Origin: Actinomycetota bacterium
Lineage (GTDB): Bacteria; Actinomycetota; Geothermincolia; Geothermincolales; RBG-13-55-18
DNA length: 35,409 bases
Reading direction: 5' to 3'
NCBI GenBank assembly: GCA_015711955.1
Contig: JACVJK010000017.1
Span: 1-35,409, forward strand
This document shows positions 7,999-15,163 of the stretch, piece by piece. The notes under the pieces are model-generated. The model was not told where the DNA came from and did no database searches. It saw only the letters and a list, made by a program, of their open reading frames with translations. The position numbers were made by a program, and so were the translations under genes. Numbering within the stretch: the first letter of the stretch is position 1; each line of letters begins with the position of its first letter.

Positions 7999-8652
7999 AT
8001 GAGCTATTCCACCGCGGGCGAGGCTTGGGAGAGATATTTGAGGAACCGTTGTCAAAGCGCCGTGGAAGCCCTCATGAAGGCGGAGTTCGATGCCCGTTTC
8101 TTTGAAAGATCCGAGCAGGCCGTGGAGGCGGTGTTGGAAGTCATTCCCCCTGACGCTGAGGTGGGTTGTGGCGGTTCCTGGACGCTCCGCCAGATTGGAA
8201 TCCTCGATGCGCTCAGGGTAAGAGGTAATTTGGTCCACGCTCACGAAGCGGGCATGGAACTCGAGGAATCCATCGCGGTGCGTCGTCGCGCTTGCACTTC
8301 ACCCTACTATCTATCCAGCGCCAATGCCATAACCATGGAGGGCGAGATCGTGAACGTGGATGGAATCGGCAACCGGGTGGCGGCCCTTTCCTTCGGGCCC
8401 TCCACGGTGGTCGTTGTGGCGGGTTACAACAAGCTGGTCCCTGACTTGAGTTCCGCCTTGAAGCGTATAAAGGAGGTGGCCGCTCCCGCCAACGCGTTGC
8501 GCTTGGGGATACCCACGCCTTGTGCCGAGCATGGGCGATGTGTCGAATGCAAGAACCCAGCAGGCATTTGCCGGATCACCACCATAATATCCCGCAGGCC
8601 CATGTTGACCGATTTCAAAGTGTTCATCGTCGGGGAAGAATTGGGGTTCTGA
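7999..8652 (+). CDS. LUD-domain (LutC/YkgG-like, former DUF162) protein
   Basis: Start ATG 7999 is chosen because AAGGAGGT sits five bases upstream; the ORF track start at 7957 adds 14 unsupported residues. The 217-residue protein has the LUD signature VGCGGSWTLRQIGI, then ITMEGEIVNVDGIGNRV and GYNKLVPDL. It ends with a cysteine cluster of the kind CAEHGRCVECKNPAGICR, typical of stand-alone LUD proteins of anaerobes. LutC-type proteins take part in lactate oxidation, but most stand-alone members have no assigned reaction. No LutA/LutB genes are adjacent. It diverges from the corrinoid methyltransferase, which may hint at shared regulation. Confidence 0.85.
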   Translation: MSYSTAGEAWERYLRNRCQSAVEALMKAEFDARFFERSEQAVEAVLEVIPPDAEVGCGGSWTLRQIGILDALRVRGNLVHAHEAGMELEESIAVRRRACTSPYYLSSANAITMEGEIVNVDGIGNRVAALSFGPSTVVVVAGYNKLVPDLSSALKRIKEVAAPANALRLGIPTPCAEHGRCVECKNPAGICRITTIISRRPMLTDFKVFIVGEELGF

Positions 8653-8831
8653 GTCAAGGACCTTGCCGAAAGCGGCCTCGCCACTAAAGGCGAGCGATGG
8701 GCAAGCGAATAGGCGGAGCGAGGCGGGGACGTAGATTTGGGGTTGGAAAGGGGGCGATGGCCTCGACCTGATGCCGCATAACGCCGATCATCCAGGCGGG
8801 TTAACCGCCCAGTGGAGAGGGTAAATCCACC

Positions 8832-10466
8832 TCAACAGCCTTTCAACAGTCTTATGAGCCGATAGGCTTCCCCGTGAAGGTCCTTTCCTGAATGGATATC
8901 CTCTCCCAGGATCAGGTACTGCGGTTCCTCCAATGAGTAGCGAGGCCAGAAAGGCAAGCCTTCCCTGTTGGGGTCGCCTTGGAGAGCAAAGGTCGTCCAG
9001 TAGCCTGCCATCACGGTGGAGAGGCGCATGTCGATCTCGTTTGCGGAAAGAGAGCTGGCCAGATCAAGGTTGTCGAAGACGTATATGATCTCTAGGCCGT
9101 GGAAGGCACCCCATTTTTTCGCCCGAGGATCATCGGGGATCCTACGGAACAGGTATAGGAAAACCGGGGAACCCGCTGCCGAGCAGCTGTCCGCGACGAA
9201 GCGAGAAGTGGCCGAGAAACCCAATTGGGTTATGAGGCGTGAGAGGGCATTTTTTACCTCTTTTTGGGATTTAGCTGGAAACATTTCCAAGACCTTATCC
9301 CCGAAAGACCCATAGCCCAGCGAGACTAAGAGCCGGTACTTCTCCAGGTCTATGTCCGGAGCGAACAAGGTACCTTCATCGGCGTTGACTCCTATTATCA
9401 TGGGTAATCGGTGCTGGGCTCCCCGGGCAAATGCTTGCACGGGATTTTGGGGTAGCACGTGGCCATCCACGATGGGCCCGAAGCCCACCACGGAGAGGGG
9501 GTCGAAATCGGACGATGCCCTTATTATGTCTTCCGCCGGGATGGCTCGGAGGCGTTCCAGCGATTCCTCGGGTTTATCCGAGTCGGTCAGGTCCACCCCC
9601 AGTCTTTTCACGAACTCCACGCCCTTTCTCTCTGCCTCCTCCAGGCTTAGCATCCTCAAGGTGGGAAGCCCCCAGTCGGGCAGGGGTCCGCTCTCTACGA
9701 TGGCCCGATGGAACAGGCCCGTGGAGATTGGACTGGTCAAGAGGTAAAGGATGCTCATCGCGCCCGCCGATTCCCCGAAAACGGTGACGTTGCCGGGATC
9801 GCCGCCGAAGGCCTTGACGTTGCGGTTTACCCACGATAGAGCGGCCAGCTGGTCCAGAAGCCCATAATTGCCGGATGCCCTCCTGGGAGATTCATCGCTC
9901 AGCAGGGGATGGGCCAGGAAACCCAGGGGCCCTAACCGGTAATTGATAGTCACTACCACCACTCCCCGGCGGGCCAGATTGGACCCTTCATATAGCCTTA
10001 AAGAACCTGAGCCCGAGCGGAAAGCTCCTCCGTGAATCCACACCATGACCGGAAGCCTGTCCGAGGGATGCGCGGCAGGGGACCATATGTTGAGATAGAG
10101 GCAGTCCTCGTCGGTTCTGTCCACTCTGAGGTAATCAGCCCATCCTCCAAGAGGCTGGGGGCAAGAAGGGCCATATTCAATGCACTCTTTGACCCCTTCC
10201 CATGGGGAAGGCGGTCTCGGTTCTCTCCAGCGAAAACTACCCACCGGTGGCGATGCGTAGGGAATGCCCAGATAGGTCCAAATACCGTCGCGGCACTGTC
10301 CTTTTATGAGTCCTCCGTCCACCCGGGGTGTTTCCATCGATTCGTGGGGTTTTCTCCCGCATCCGACGGAGTTGACCGCTGAACCCAAGCAAAGAAGGAG
10401 GATCAACGCGGCCGAGATGGCCGTAATTGTCCTGGATTGGGCTTTTTCCAAGGAGGGTTTTGTCAT
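8832..10466 (-). CDS. Type-B carboxylesterase, probable lipoprotein
   Basis: An alpha/beta-hydrolase of 544 residues in the carboxylesterase/cholinesterase family. Visible signatures are EDCLYLNIWSP, the oxyanion-hole region WIHGGAF, the nucleophile elbow GESAGA (Ser233 from this start), an acidic residue in NADEGTLFAPD, and the catalytic His region GAFHGLEIIYVFDN. It would hydrolyse carboxylic esters outside the membrane. ATG 10466 is preferred because GAGGG lies five bases upstream and it gives a clean N-terminus: basic n-region, the hydrophobic stretch ALILLLCLGSAV, then SVGC, an acceptable though not ideal lipobox. The ORF track extends 25 codons further to 10541 through a repeated sequence. 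No operon partners. Confidence 0.88.
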   Translation of the reverse strand: MTKPSLEKAQSRTITAISAALILLLCLGSAVNSVGCGRKPHESMETPRVDGGLIKGQCRDGIWTYLGIPYASPPVGSFRWREPRPPSPWEGVKECIEYGPSCPQPLGGWADYLRVDRTDEDCLYLNIWSPAAHPSDRLPVMVWIHGGAFRSGSGSLRLYEGSNLARRGVVVVTINYRLGPLGFLAHPLLSDESPRRASGNYGLLDQLAALSWVNRNVKAFGGDPGNVTVFGESAGAMSILYLLTSPISTGLFHRAIVESGPLPDWGLPTLRMLSLEEAERKGVEFVKRLGVDLTDSDKPEESLERLRAIPAEDIIRASSDFDPLSVVGFGPIVDGHVLPQNPVQAFARGAQHRLPMIIGVNADEGTLFAPDIDLEKYRLLVSLGYGSFGDKVLEMFPAKSQKEVKNALSRLITQLGFSATSRFVADSCSAAGSPVFLYLFRRIPDDPRAKKWGAFHGLEIIYVFDNLDLASSLSANEIDMRLSTVMAGYWTTFALQGDPNREGLPFWPRYSLEEPQYLILGEDIHSGKDLHGEAYRLIRLLKGC

Positions 10467-10518
10467 TGTTTCCCTCGTTAGGCTGCGGCATCGCTCACCG
10501 CGATTTATTTCGCTCCGC

Positions 10519-10616
10519 GCCCACAGCTTTTCGTCCATCATCCATCCTTTCTCGAGTCCACCCCTCGTGGAACCAGCGAGTGATTCCCACTGCCCACAGC
10601 TTTTCGTCCATCATCC
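10519..10616. repeat. 25-bp direct repeat upstream of the carboxylesterase
   Basis: GCCCACAGCTTTTCGTCCATCATCC is identical at 10519-10543 and 10592-10616 (73-bp offset). Read on the minus strand each copy begins GGATGATGGACG, so a tandem duplication of an upstream segment or paired protein-binding sites are both possible. Confidence 0.85.
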
Positions 10617-10987
10617 TGCTTTTATTGGGAAGGCGTCCTCCGCCACTGGCCTAGGCTCGCCGTCATGGGGTTTTTCCCGCAGATCCCCACCTCGGCTTTT
10701 GCCGTTCTGAGCACGGAAAGGCTTCCAACTTTTCGGTTGAGCAAGGCCGTGCTGGGATTCAGGGGAGGTCCCTTTGATGCCGAGGGTTCTACCCCAAAAC
10801 CCTTGTCCCTCAGGTTCGCTTTTCTCGTCCCATGTCGCACTGGTTACCCGATCGGTTTTCCTTGTCCGTGTCTCAAGAGCTTGCCGTGCTCGCTACCCAA
10901 GGTAGTTTATCCATTCGAATCGCCAACCGACCTCATGCTCGAGGTTTTCATTCGATCGATGCCGCTTCATCTTGACCCCTGATGGGA

Positions 10988-10996
10988 TGTTATAAT
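10988..10996 (+). promoter_or_regulatory. Extended -10 promoter for the pabA leader
   Basis: TGTTATAAT matches the extended -10 consensus (TGnTATAAT) exactly. A TTGACC lies 13 bp upstream of the hexamer, too close for a standard -35. Transcription would start near 11003 and run into the terminator at 11036-11067. Confidence 0.6.
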
Positions 10997-11008
10997 CTTC
11001 TCGCCGGT

Positions 11009-11067
11009 ATGTCAGGCGACCTTCGTGGTCGGCACCCAGCCGGGATTTCCGGCTGGTTTTTCTTTTT
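11009..11067 (+). terminator. Leader with intrinsic terminator upstream of pabA (putative attenuator)
   Basis: A perfect 8-bp stem CCAGCCGG/CCGGCTGG (11036-11056) is followed by TTTTTCTTTTT. A smaller hairpin, CGACC/GGTCG with a TTCGT loop, precedes it. The leader also holds a 28-codon ORF (ATG 11009 to TGA 11093-11095) with a WFFFL run encoded across the terminator T-tract. It lacks a ribosome site, so a leader peptide is doubtful. With the promoter just upstream and pabA 160 bp downstream, regulated readthrough is the simplest model. Confidence 0.65.
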
Positions 11068-11227
11068 GAATGGTGAGGCGGACGGAGGGTTCTGATGTGA
11101 GCGTGGCCTTGCGGGAAACGAGTGGTTCGTCCCTCGGGAGAAGATGATCCGTGGAATTGATCCTTTCCCTCTGTGGGCGGGGCCGAGTTCGGATAGAAAA
11201 GGACTTTGACTGGGAGGTAGAAGCCCG

Positions 11228-11923
11228 ATGAAGGATAAAGACCCGGATAGGATCAAGGGTTTGAGGATTCTCATGGTGGACAATTACGATTCCTTCACCT
11301 ACAACCTGGTCCAATTCTTGGGGATTTTAGGCGCTGACCTCCAGGTTCTCCGCAATGACAACGCCAGGCTGAGGGACGTGGAAAGGCTCGAACCCAGGGG
11401 AATAGTGATCTCCCCAGGACCCAAAGCCCCACGGGACGCTGGGTTGTCGAAGGAGATCATCCTGAAGTTTGGAGGAGTGGTGCCCATTCTTGGAGTTTGC
11501 CTTGGTCACCAATGTATCGGTGAGGCTTTTGGTGGCAGGGTCGTCCGAGCTCCCTATGTGATGCACGGAAAGACCAGCTTGGTCTATCACGACGGGCAGA
11601 GCATCTTCAAGGGCATTCCCAATCCCTTCCAAGCTGCTCGTTATCACTCCCTGGTGGTGGAAGAGGAGGGGCTTCCCTCCTGCCTGACGGTTACCGCCCG
11701 GACGGGAGATGGCATAATAATGGGCTTACGGCACCGGGAGCTGCCAGTGGAAGGGATTCAGTTCCACCCCGAGTCCTTCATGACCCCCCAGGGCCTGGAG
11801 ATGCTCAGGAACTTCCTTTGCCTTTGCGCTGATTGGCCGGCAGCCCCCTCGCGAGGACGGAGAAGAGAGGGTGCTACCCTGAGGGGAGCAGCCTCAGCCG
11901 GAGCTGGAAGGATCATGATGTGA
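11228..11923 (+). CDS. pabA: Aminodeoxychorismate/anthranilate synthase glutamine amidotransferase subunit
   Basis: A class I glutamine amidotransferase of 231 residues that supplies ammonia from glutamine to the chorismate-binding partner. It opens with the TrpG/PabA signature MVDNYDSFTYNLVQ and has the nucleophile Cys in GVCLGHQ (C91), the MHGKTS loop, and the catalytic pair H180/E182 in FHPES. GGAGGT lies about nine bases before ATG 11228. The last ~30 residues form a basic Gly/Ala/Arg-rich tail absent from the family core. It lies 44 bp upstream of pabB. Because the partner has the PabB-specific lysine, a folate role is likely, although such subunits can also serve tryptophan synthesis. 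Confidence 0.9.
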   Translation: MKDKDPDRIKGLRILMVDNYDSFTYNLVQFLGILGADLQVLRNDNARLRDVERLEPRGIVISPGPKAPRDAGLSKEIILKFGGVVPILGVCLGHQCIGEAFGGRVVRAPYVMHGKTSLVYHDGQSIFKGIPNPFQAARYHSLVVEEEGLPSCLTVTARTGDGIIMGLRHRELPVEGIQFHPESFMTPQGLEMLRNFLCLCADWPAAPSRGRRREGATLRGAASAGAGRIMM

Positions 11924-11967
11924 GCTTGTGTGGCGAACAAGAGACATCAATATACGGAGGTGGGAAG

Positions 11968-13380
11968 ATGCAAGGGTTGGCCACCAAGTTCTCATTGGAA
12001 GTCGAGGAGCTCGATGGGGCACCACCCATGGACGAGATCTTTCACCGTTTGGCCCACCTCCCCTACTCTTGCTTCCTCGACTCAAGCCTCGTCATGCCCC
12101 GTTTGGGGCTTCATTCCTTCATCGGATATCGACCTTTCCTGGTACTCGCCACCCGGGGGAGGAGATGGGTCAAACTGTATAGGGATGGGAGCAGAGAGAC
12201 GGGAGAGGGGAACCCATTTGACGTGTTGAGGTGGACGCTCAAAGGCTATGCCTTGGAAGAAGTCGGGAAGGAAGAGGATCTGCCGCCCTTGAAAGGGGGT
12301 TGTATGGGATACCTCGCCTACGAGCTTGGCAGACACATAGAAAGGCTTCCCGGGAGGGCCGTGGACGACCTGGGACTCCCCGAGATGTGTATGGCCTTTT
12401 ACGATCGACTGATAACCCATGACCACACCTCTGGGAGGACTTTCGTGGTTGGTCTTGATCCCTGCCGTCCCGACAAAGTGCTGGAAGAAGTGATTACGGA
12501 TCTGGAGACTATCGAGCCGGATTATTCCTTTACCAGGTTCGGTGAAGACGTGGGGTTCAGTTCCAATTTCACCCGAGAGCAGTACCTCGAGGCGGTGCGG
12601 AAGGTAAAAGAGTACATCTTCGCTGGGGACATATATCAGGCCAACCTGACCCAGCGCTTTCAGGTCTCGTTACGAGAGCACCCTTGGGACGTATACAGGC
12701 GCCTTCGATGCCTCAATGCCGCTCCCTTCGCGGCATATCTCAATATCGTGGAGGCCCAGGTGCTCTCCTCGTCGCCGGAGCTTTTCCTGAGGAGCGATGG
12801 CAAAAGGGTGGAGACCAGGCCGATTAAGGGGACTCGACCCCGTTCGCGCGACCCGGTCATGGACGAGCGGTTGAAAGAGGAGCTCCTGTCCTCCCCTAAA
12901 GACCGGGCGGAACTGTCCATGATCGTTGACTTGGAGAGAAACGATTTGGGCAGGGTGTGCGCTTACGGGACGGTCAGGGTGGAAGAGCATGCGGTGGTGG
13001 AGTCCTACGCCACCGTCCACCATCTGGTCTCCACGGTGGTGGGCGAGCTCCATCCAGAAAGGGACGCGGTCGACCTTCTGAAGGCCACATTCCCCGGCGG
13101 CTCCATAACCGGGGCCCCCAAAATAAGGGCCATGGAAATCATAGACGAGCTGGAGCCCAATGCCAGGAGCGTCTACACGGGAAGCATAGGCTATTTGGGA
13201 TATGATGGAAGCCTGGAATTGAACATAGCTATCAGGACGGTCATCGTGAAAGGAGGCAGAGCCTATTTTCAAGTGGGCGGTGGAATAGTGGCCGATTCGG
13301 TTCCCGAGGACGAGTACCAGGAGACCCTGGACAAGGGAAAGGCAATTTTTCAGGCTTTGGCCTCAAGTGATGGCATTTGA
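11968..13380 (+). CDS. pabB: Aminodeoxychorismate synthase component I
   Basis: A chorismate-binding enzyme of 470 residues that converts chorismate and ammonia to 4-amino-4-deoxychorismate. ATG 11968 is chosen because GGAGGT sits six bases upstream; the ORF track start at 11833 overlaps pabA. Conserved segments are PIKGTRPR, SELS-like RAELSMIVDLERNDLGRV, PGGSITGAPKIRAMEII, and YFQVGGGIVADSVPEDEYQETL. The lysine in PIKGT is the mark of PabB; anthranilate synthase TrpE has alanine there (PIAGT). It lacks a fused PabC domain, in keeping with a separate pabC gene downstream in the opposite orientation. It is co-transcribed with pabA. Confidence 0.92.
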   Translation: MQGLATKFSLEVEELDGAPPMDEIFHRLAHLPYSCFLDSSLVMPRLGLHSFIGYRPFLVLATRGRRWVKLYRDGSRETGEGNPFDVLRWTLKGYALEEVGKEEDLPPLKGGCMGYLAYELGRHIERLPGRAVDDLGLPEMCMAFYDRLITHDHTSGRTFVVGLDPCRPDKVLEEVITDLETIEPDYSFTRFGEDVGFSSNFTREQYLEAVRKVKEYIFAGDIYQANLTQRFQVSLREHPWDVYRRLRCLNAAPFAAYLNIVEAQVLSSSPELFLRSDGKRVETRPIKGTRPRSRDPVMDERLKEELLSSPKDRAELSMIVDLERNDLGRVCAYGTVRVEEHAVVESYATVHHLVSTVVGELHPERDAVDLLKATFPGGSITGAPKIRAMEIIDELEPNARSVYTGSIGYLGYDGSLELNIAIRTVIVKGGRAYFQVGGGIVADSVPEDEYQETLDKGKAIFQALASSDGI

Positions 13381-13715
13381 ACCTCCAAGGAAGCCTCCCG
13401 GGTTCTACATATTCGCGGACAAAATTCGATAACGCTTTCGGACAGCGAATCGGACGCCGGCGCCTAAGACGACCATGAGGGCGAAGGTAATTCAAATCTT
13501 ATGACGCTCAGGATCGGATCTCATCCGAGCCCTCATCACAGACCAGAGCAGATAAGTGAAGGGAAGCCCATGGTTAGTCGAGGAAGGAACTTCTGGGCAA
13601 ATCGGCGGTTCTGGCCTTTGCGTGCCGGCAAATTCATATAGACGTTCTCGCGCGGGTTTCGGTGCATCTTTCGATGAGCGAGCCTACCCTTTGCATTCAC
13701 ACCTACCCTTTGCAT
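13381..13715. other. Intergenic region between convergent pabB and pabC
   Basis: About 335 bp with no gene and no clear terminator hairpin. It holds one copy of a 17-bp tandem repeat whose second copy overlaps the pabC stop codon. Confidence 0.4.
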
Positions 13716-13718
13716 TCA
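13683..13718. repeat. 17-bp tandem repeat spanning the pabC stop codon
   Basis: CCTACCCTTTGCATTCA occurs at 13683-13699 and 13702-13718 (19-bp period). The second copy contains the pabC stop triplet at 13716-13718, so this is a small local duplication. Confidence 0.85.
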
Positions 13719-14588
13719 TATTTCCTTGGCGCCGAGCTCCTTTCTCACCAAATCGCGATAAGCCTCATGAACCGTTTTTGTGATGGGCCCGGGACATTGG
13801 GGCAATGACCGGCCCTCGACCTCGCGCACGGGGATCACCTCCGCCACGCTGTTGGTGAGAAAGGCCTCGTCGGCCTGAAGAAGATCGTCGAGCACCAGGC
13901 AATCCTCGCGGGCGGGAATAAGAAGCTCCCTACAGAGCTCCAGGACCGTCTCCCGGGTGATTCCGGGAAGAGGGCCACACTTCAATCCGGGCGTGAAGAC
14001 TCCACCTTCCCTTATCAGGAAAAGGTTTGAGGTGGTGGCCTCGCAAAGATGGCCTTCTTGGTTGAGGAAAAGGGCATCGTCGTAGCCCTTATCGGTAGCC
14101 TCCTGGCGGGCCCAAAGGAATTCCAGGTAGTTGGCAGACTTTATCCTCGAGAGTGGGGAATGGGAGTTTCTGGGAAAGGATGCCAAACACAACCTGATGC
14201 CCTTATCTTTGGGACTGAAGTGCACCGGGGGCAGAGGTGTGACCAAGATGAACGTCCTGGGTTGGCCACTTCGGGTCAGGGTTCTGCCCCCGTCGTGAAG
14301 CCCCCCGGTGACGGTTATTCGTACGTAGGCGTCTCCAAAGCCCACGTTCTCCTCGTATAGAAGGGATATGGCCCTCGAGAGCTCAGCTTCATCGGCGGTG
14401 ATACGCATTCTCAGGGCTTGGCAGCCCTTTTCCAGACGCCGCAGGTGTCGGTCTAAGCGGAATGGGATTCCGTCGTAGGCCCTCAGGGTCTCGAAAACCC
14501 CGTCTCCGTATAGCACGGATCGATCCATCACGTTGATGAGTGCCTCTTTGTCATCGAGGATCTCGCCGTCCAACCATATCTTGGACAA
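13716..14588 (-). CDS. pabC: Aminodeoxychorismate lyase / class IV aminotransferase
   Basis: A fold-type IV PLP enzyme of about 290 residues. It has the N-terminal DRSVLYGDGVFETLRAYDG, the PLP lysine in SRIKSANYLEFLWARQEA, the CEATTSNLFLI segment, and the C-terminal PGITRETVLEL and FLTNSVAEVIPV motifs. PabC, branched-chain aminotransferases and D-amino acid transaminases share this fold. Proximity to pabA-pabB favours PabC, which releases p-aminobenzoate and pyruvate for folate synthesis. TTG 14588 is taken as the start because AGAAGG precedes it at a good distance. The ORF track start (GTG 14621) has no ribosome site, and GTG 14597 is a third option. Confidence 0.82.
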   Translation of the reverse strand: MSKIWLDGEILDDKEALINVMDRSVLYGDGVFETLRAYDGIPFRLDRHLRRLEKGCQALRMRITADEAELSRAISLLYEENVGFGDAYVRITVTGGLHDGGRTLTRSGQPRTFILVTPLPPVHFSPKDKGIRLCLASFPRNSHSPLSRIKSANYLEFLWARQEATDKGYDDALFLNQEGHLCEATTSNLFLIREGGVFTPGLKCGPLPGITRETVLELCRELLIPAREDCLVLDDLLQADEAFLTNSVAEVIPVREVEGRSLPQCPGPITKTVHEAYRDLVRKELGAKEI

Positions 14589-14857
14589 CTTTCTCACCCT
14601 TCTTTGACGAGAGCCTTTCACCGCTATCGAAAAGATGCGCGAGCGTCCTTCGAAGTCCTTCTTCGCTCATGATTTACTCCCCTGCCCCGCTATTCGGAGC
14701 GGTCGATGGCATTCCCGAAGTGCCCTTCGAGTCGGCCTCCTTGAAGTTCCAACCCTGCCTCGCGCTAGACTTAAGAGGCCCGATTTTTTAGGGACCTTCT
14801 CCGCTTTTCTTGAAAAACCTGTGGTTTCGGCGATTCTGAATCGATTTTGGACTGCGC

Positions 14858-15070
14858 TCATGATCCGCGGGATATTATGAGCCACAGCCCTGCCGCCGGC
14901 AGCAAGATCAAGGACAGATAAACCGCCGTCCGCAGGAAGCGGGGATTTCGCCAGCCTCGCGAACCCTCCCGGGCCAACTGCATGATCTCCCCTCTGGCCA
15001 GAAATATGACCAGGGCCCAGACGAGCGCCAACGAGCCCATGACCACTTCTTCCCACCTCATAGACCCCAT
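14858..15070 (-). CDS. Small two-TM membrane protein of unknown function
   Basis: A 70-residue ORF from ATG 15070 (next ATG at 15061) with two hydrophobic segments, GSLALVWALVIFLA and TAVYLSLILLPAAGLWLII, joined by a basic loop (REGSRGWRNPR). That pattern is typical of a genuine small membrane protein and unlikely in a shadow ORF. No family recognised and no strong ribosome site. It lies 269 bp upstream of pabC on the same strand and diverges from the pseudokinase operon. Confidence 0.5.
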   Translation of the reverse strand: MGSMRWEEVVMGSLALVWALVIFLARGEIMQLAREGSRGWRNPRFLRTAVYLSLILLPAAGLWLIISRGS

Positions 15071-15102
15071 GATTCCATCAGTGAGGGAAAGGGGCAAGTT
15101 CT

Positions 15103-15142
15103 AACATATTAATGTTGACATACTTGAATAAGTTAATATAAT
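15103..15142 (+). promoter_or_regulatory. Near-consensus sigma-70 promoter of the pseudokinase operon
   Basis: TTGACA (15115-15120) and TATAAT (15137-15142) are both perfect and 16 bp apart, in a strikingly AT-rich patch. An inverted repeat AACAT-ATTA-ATGTT (15103-15116) touches the -35, and ACTT-GAAT-AAGT lies in the spacer; either could be a repressor site. GGAGGTGA then precedes ATG 15164. Confidence 0.88.
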
Positions 15143-15163
15143 TAAACTGATCGGAGGTGAACC

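Larger units (their letters stand above)
10467..11227. other. Divergent intergenic region, carboxylesterase / pabA
   Basis: About 760 bp without a credible long gene. It contains a 25-bp direct repeat (10519-10616), an extended -10 promoter (10988-10996), and a short leader ending in an intrinsic terminator (11036-11067) before pabA. No -10/-35 pair was found between the terminator and pabA. Confidence 0.5.
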
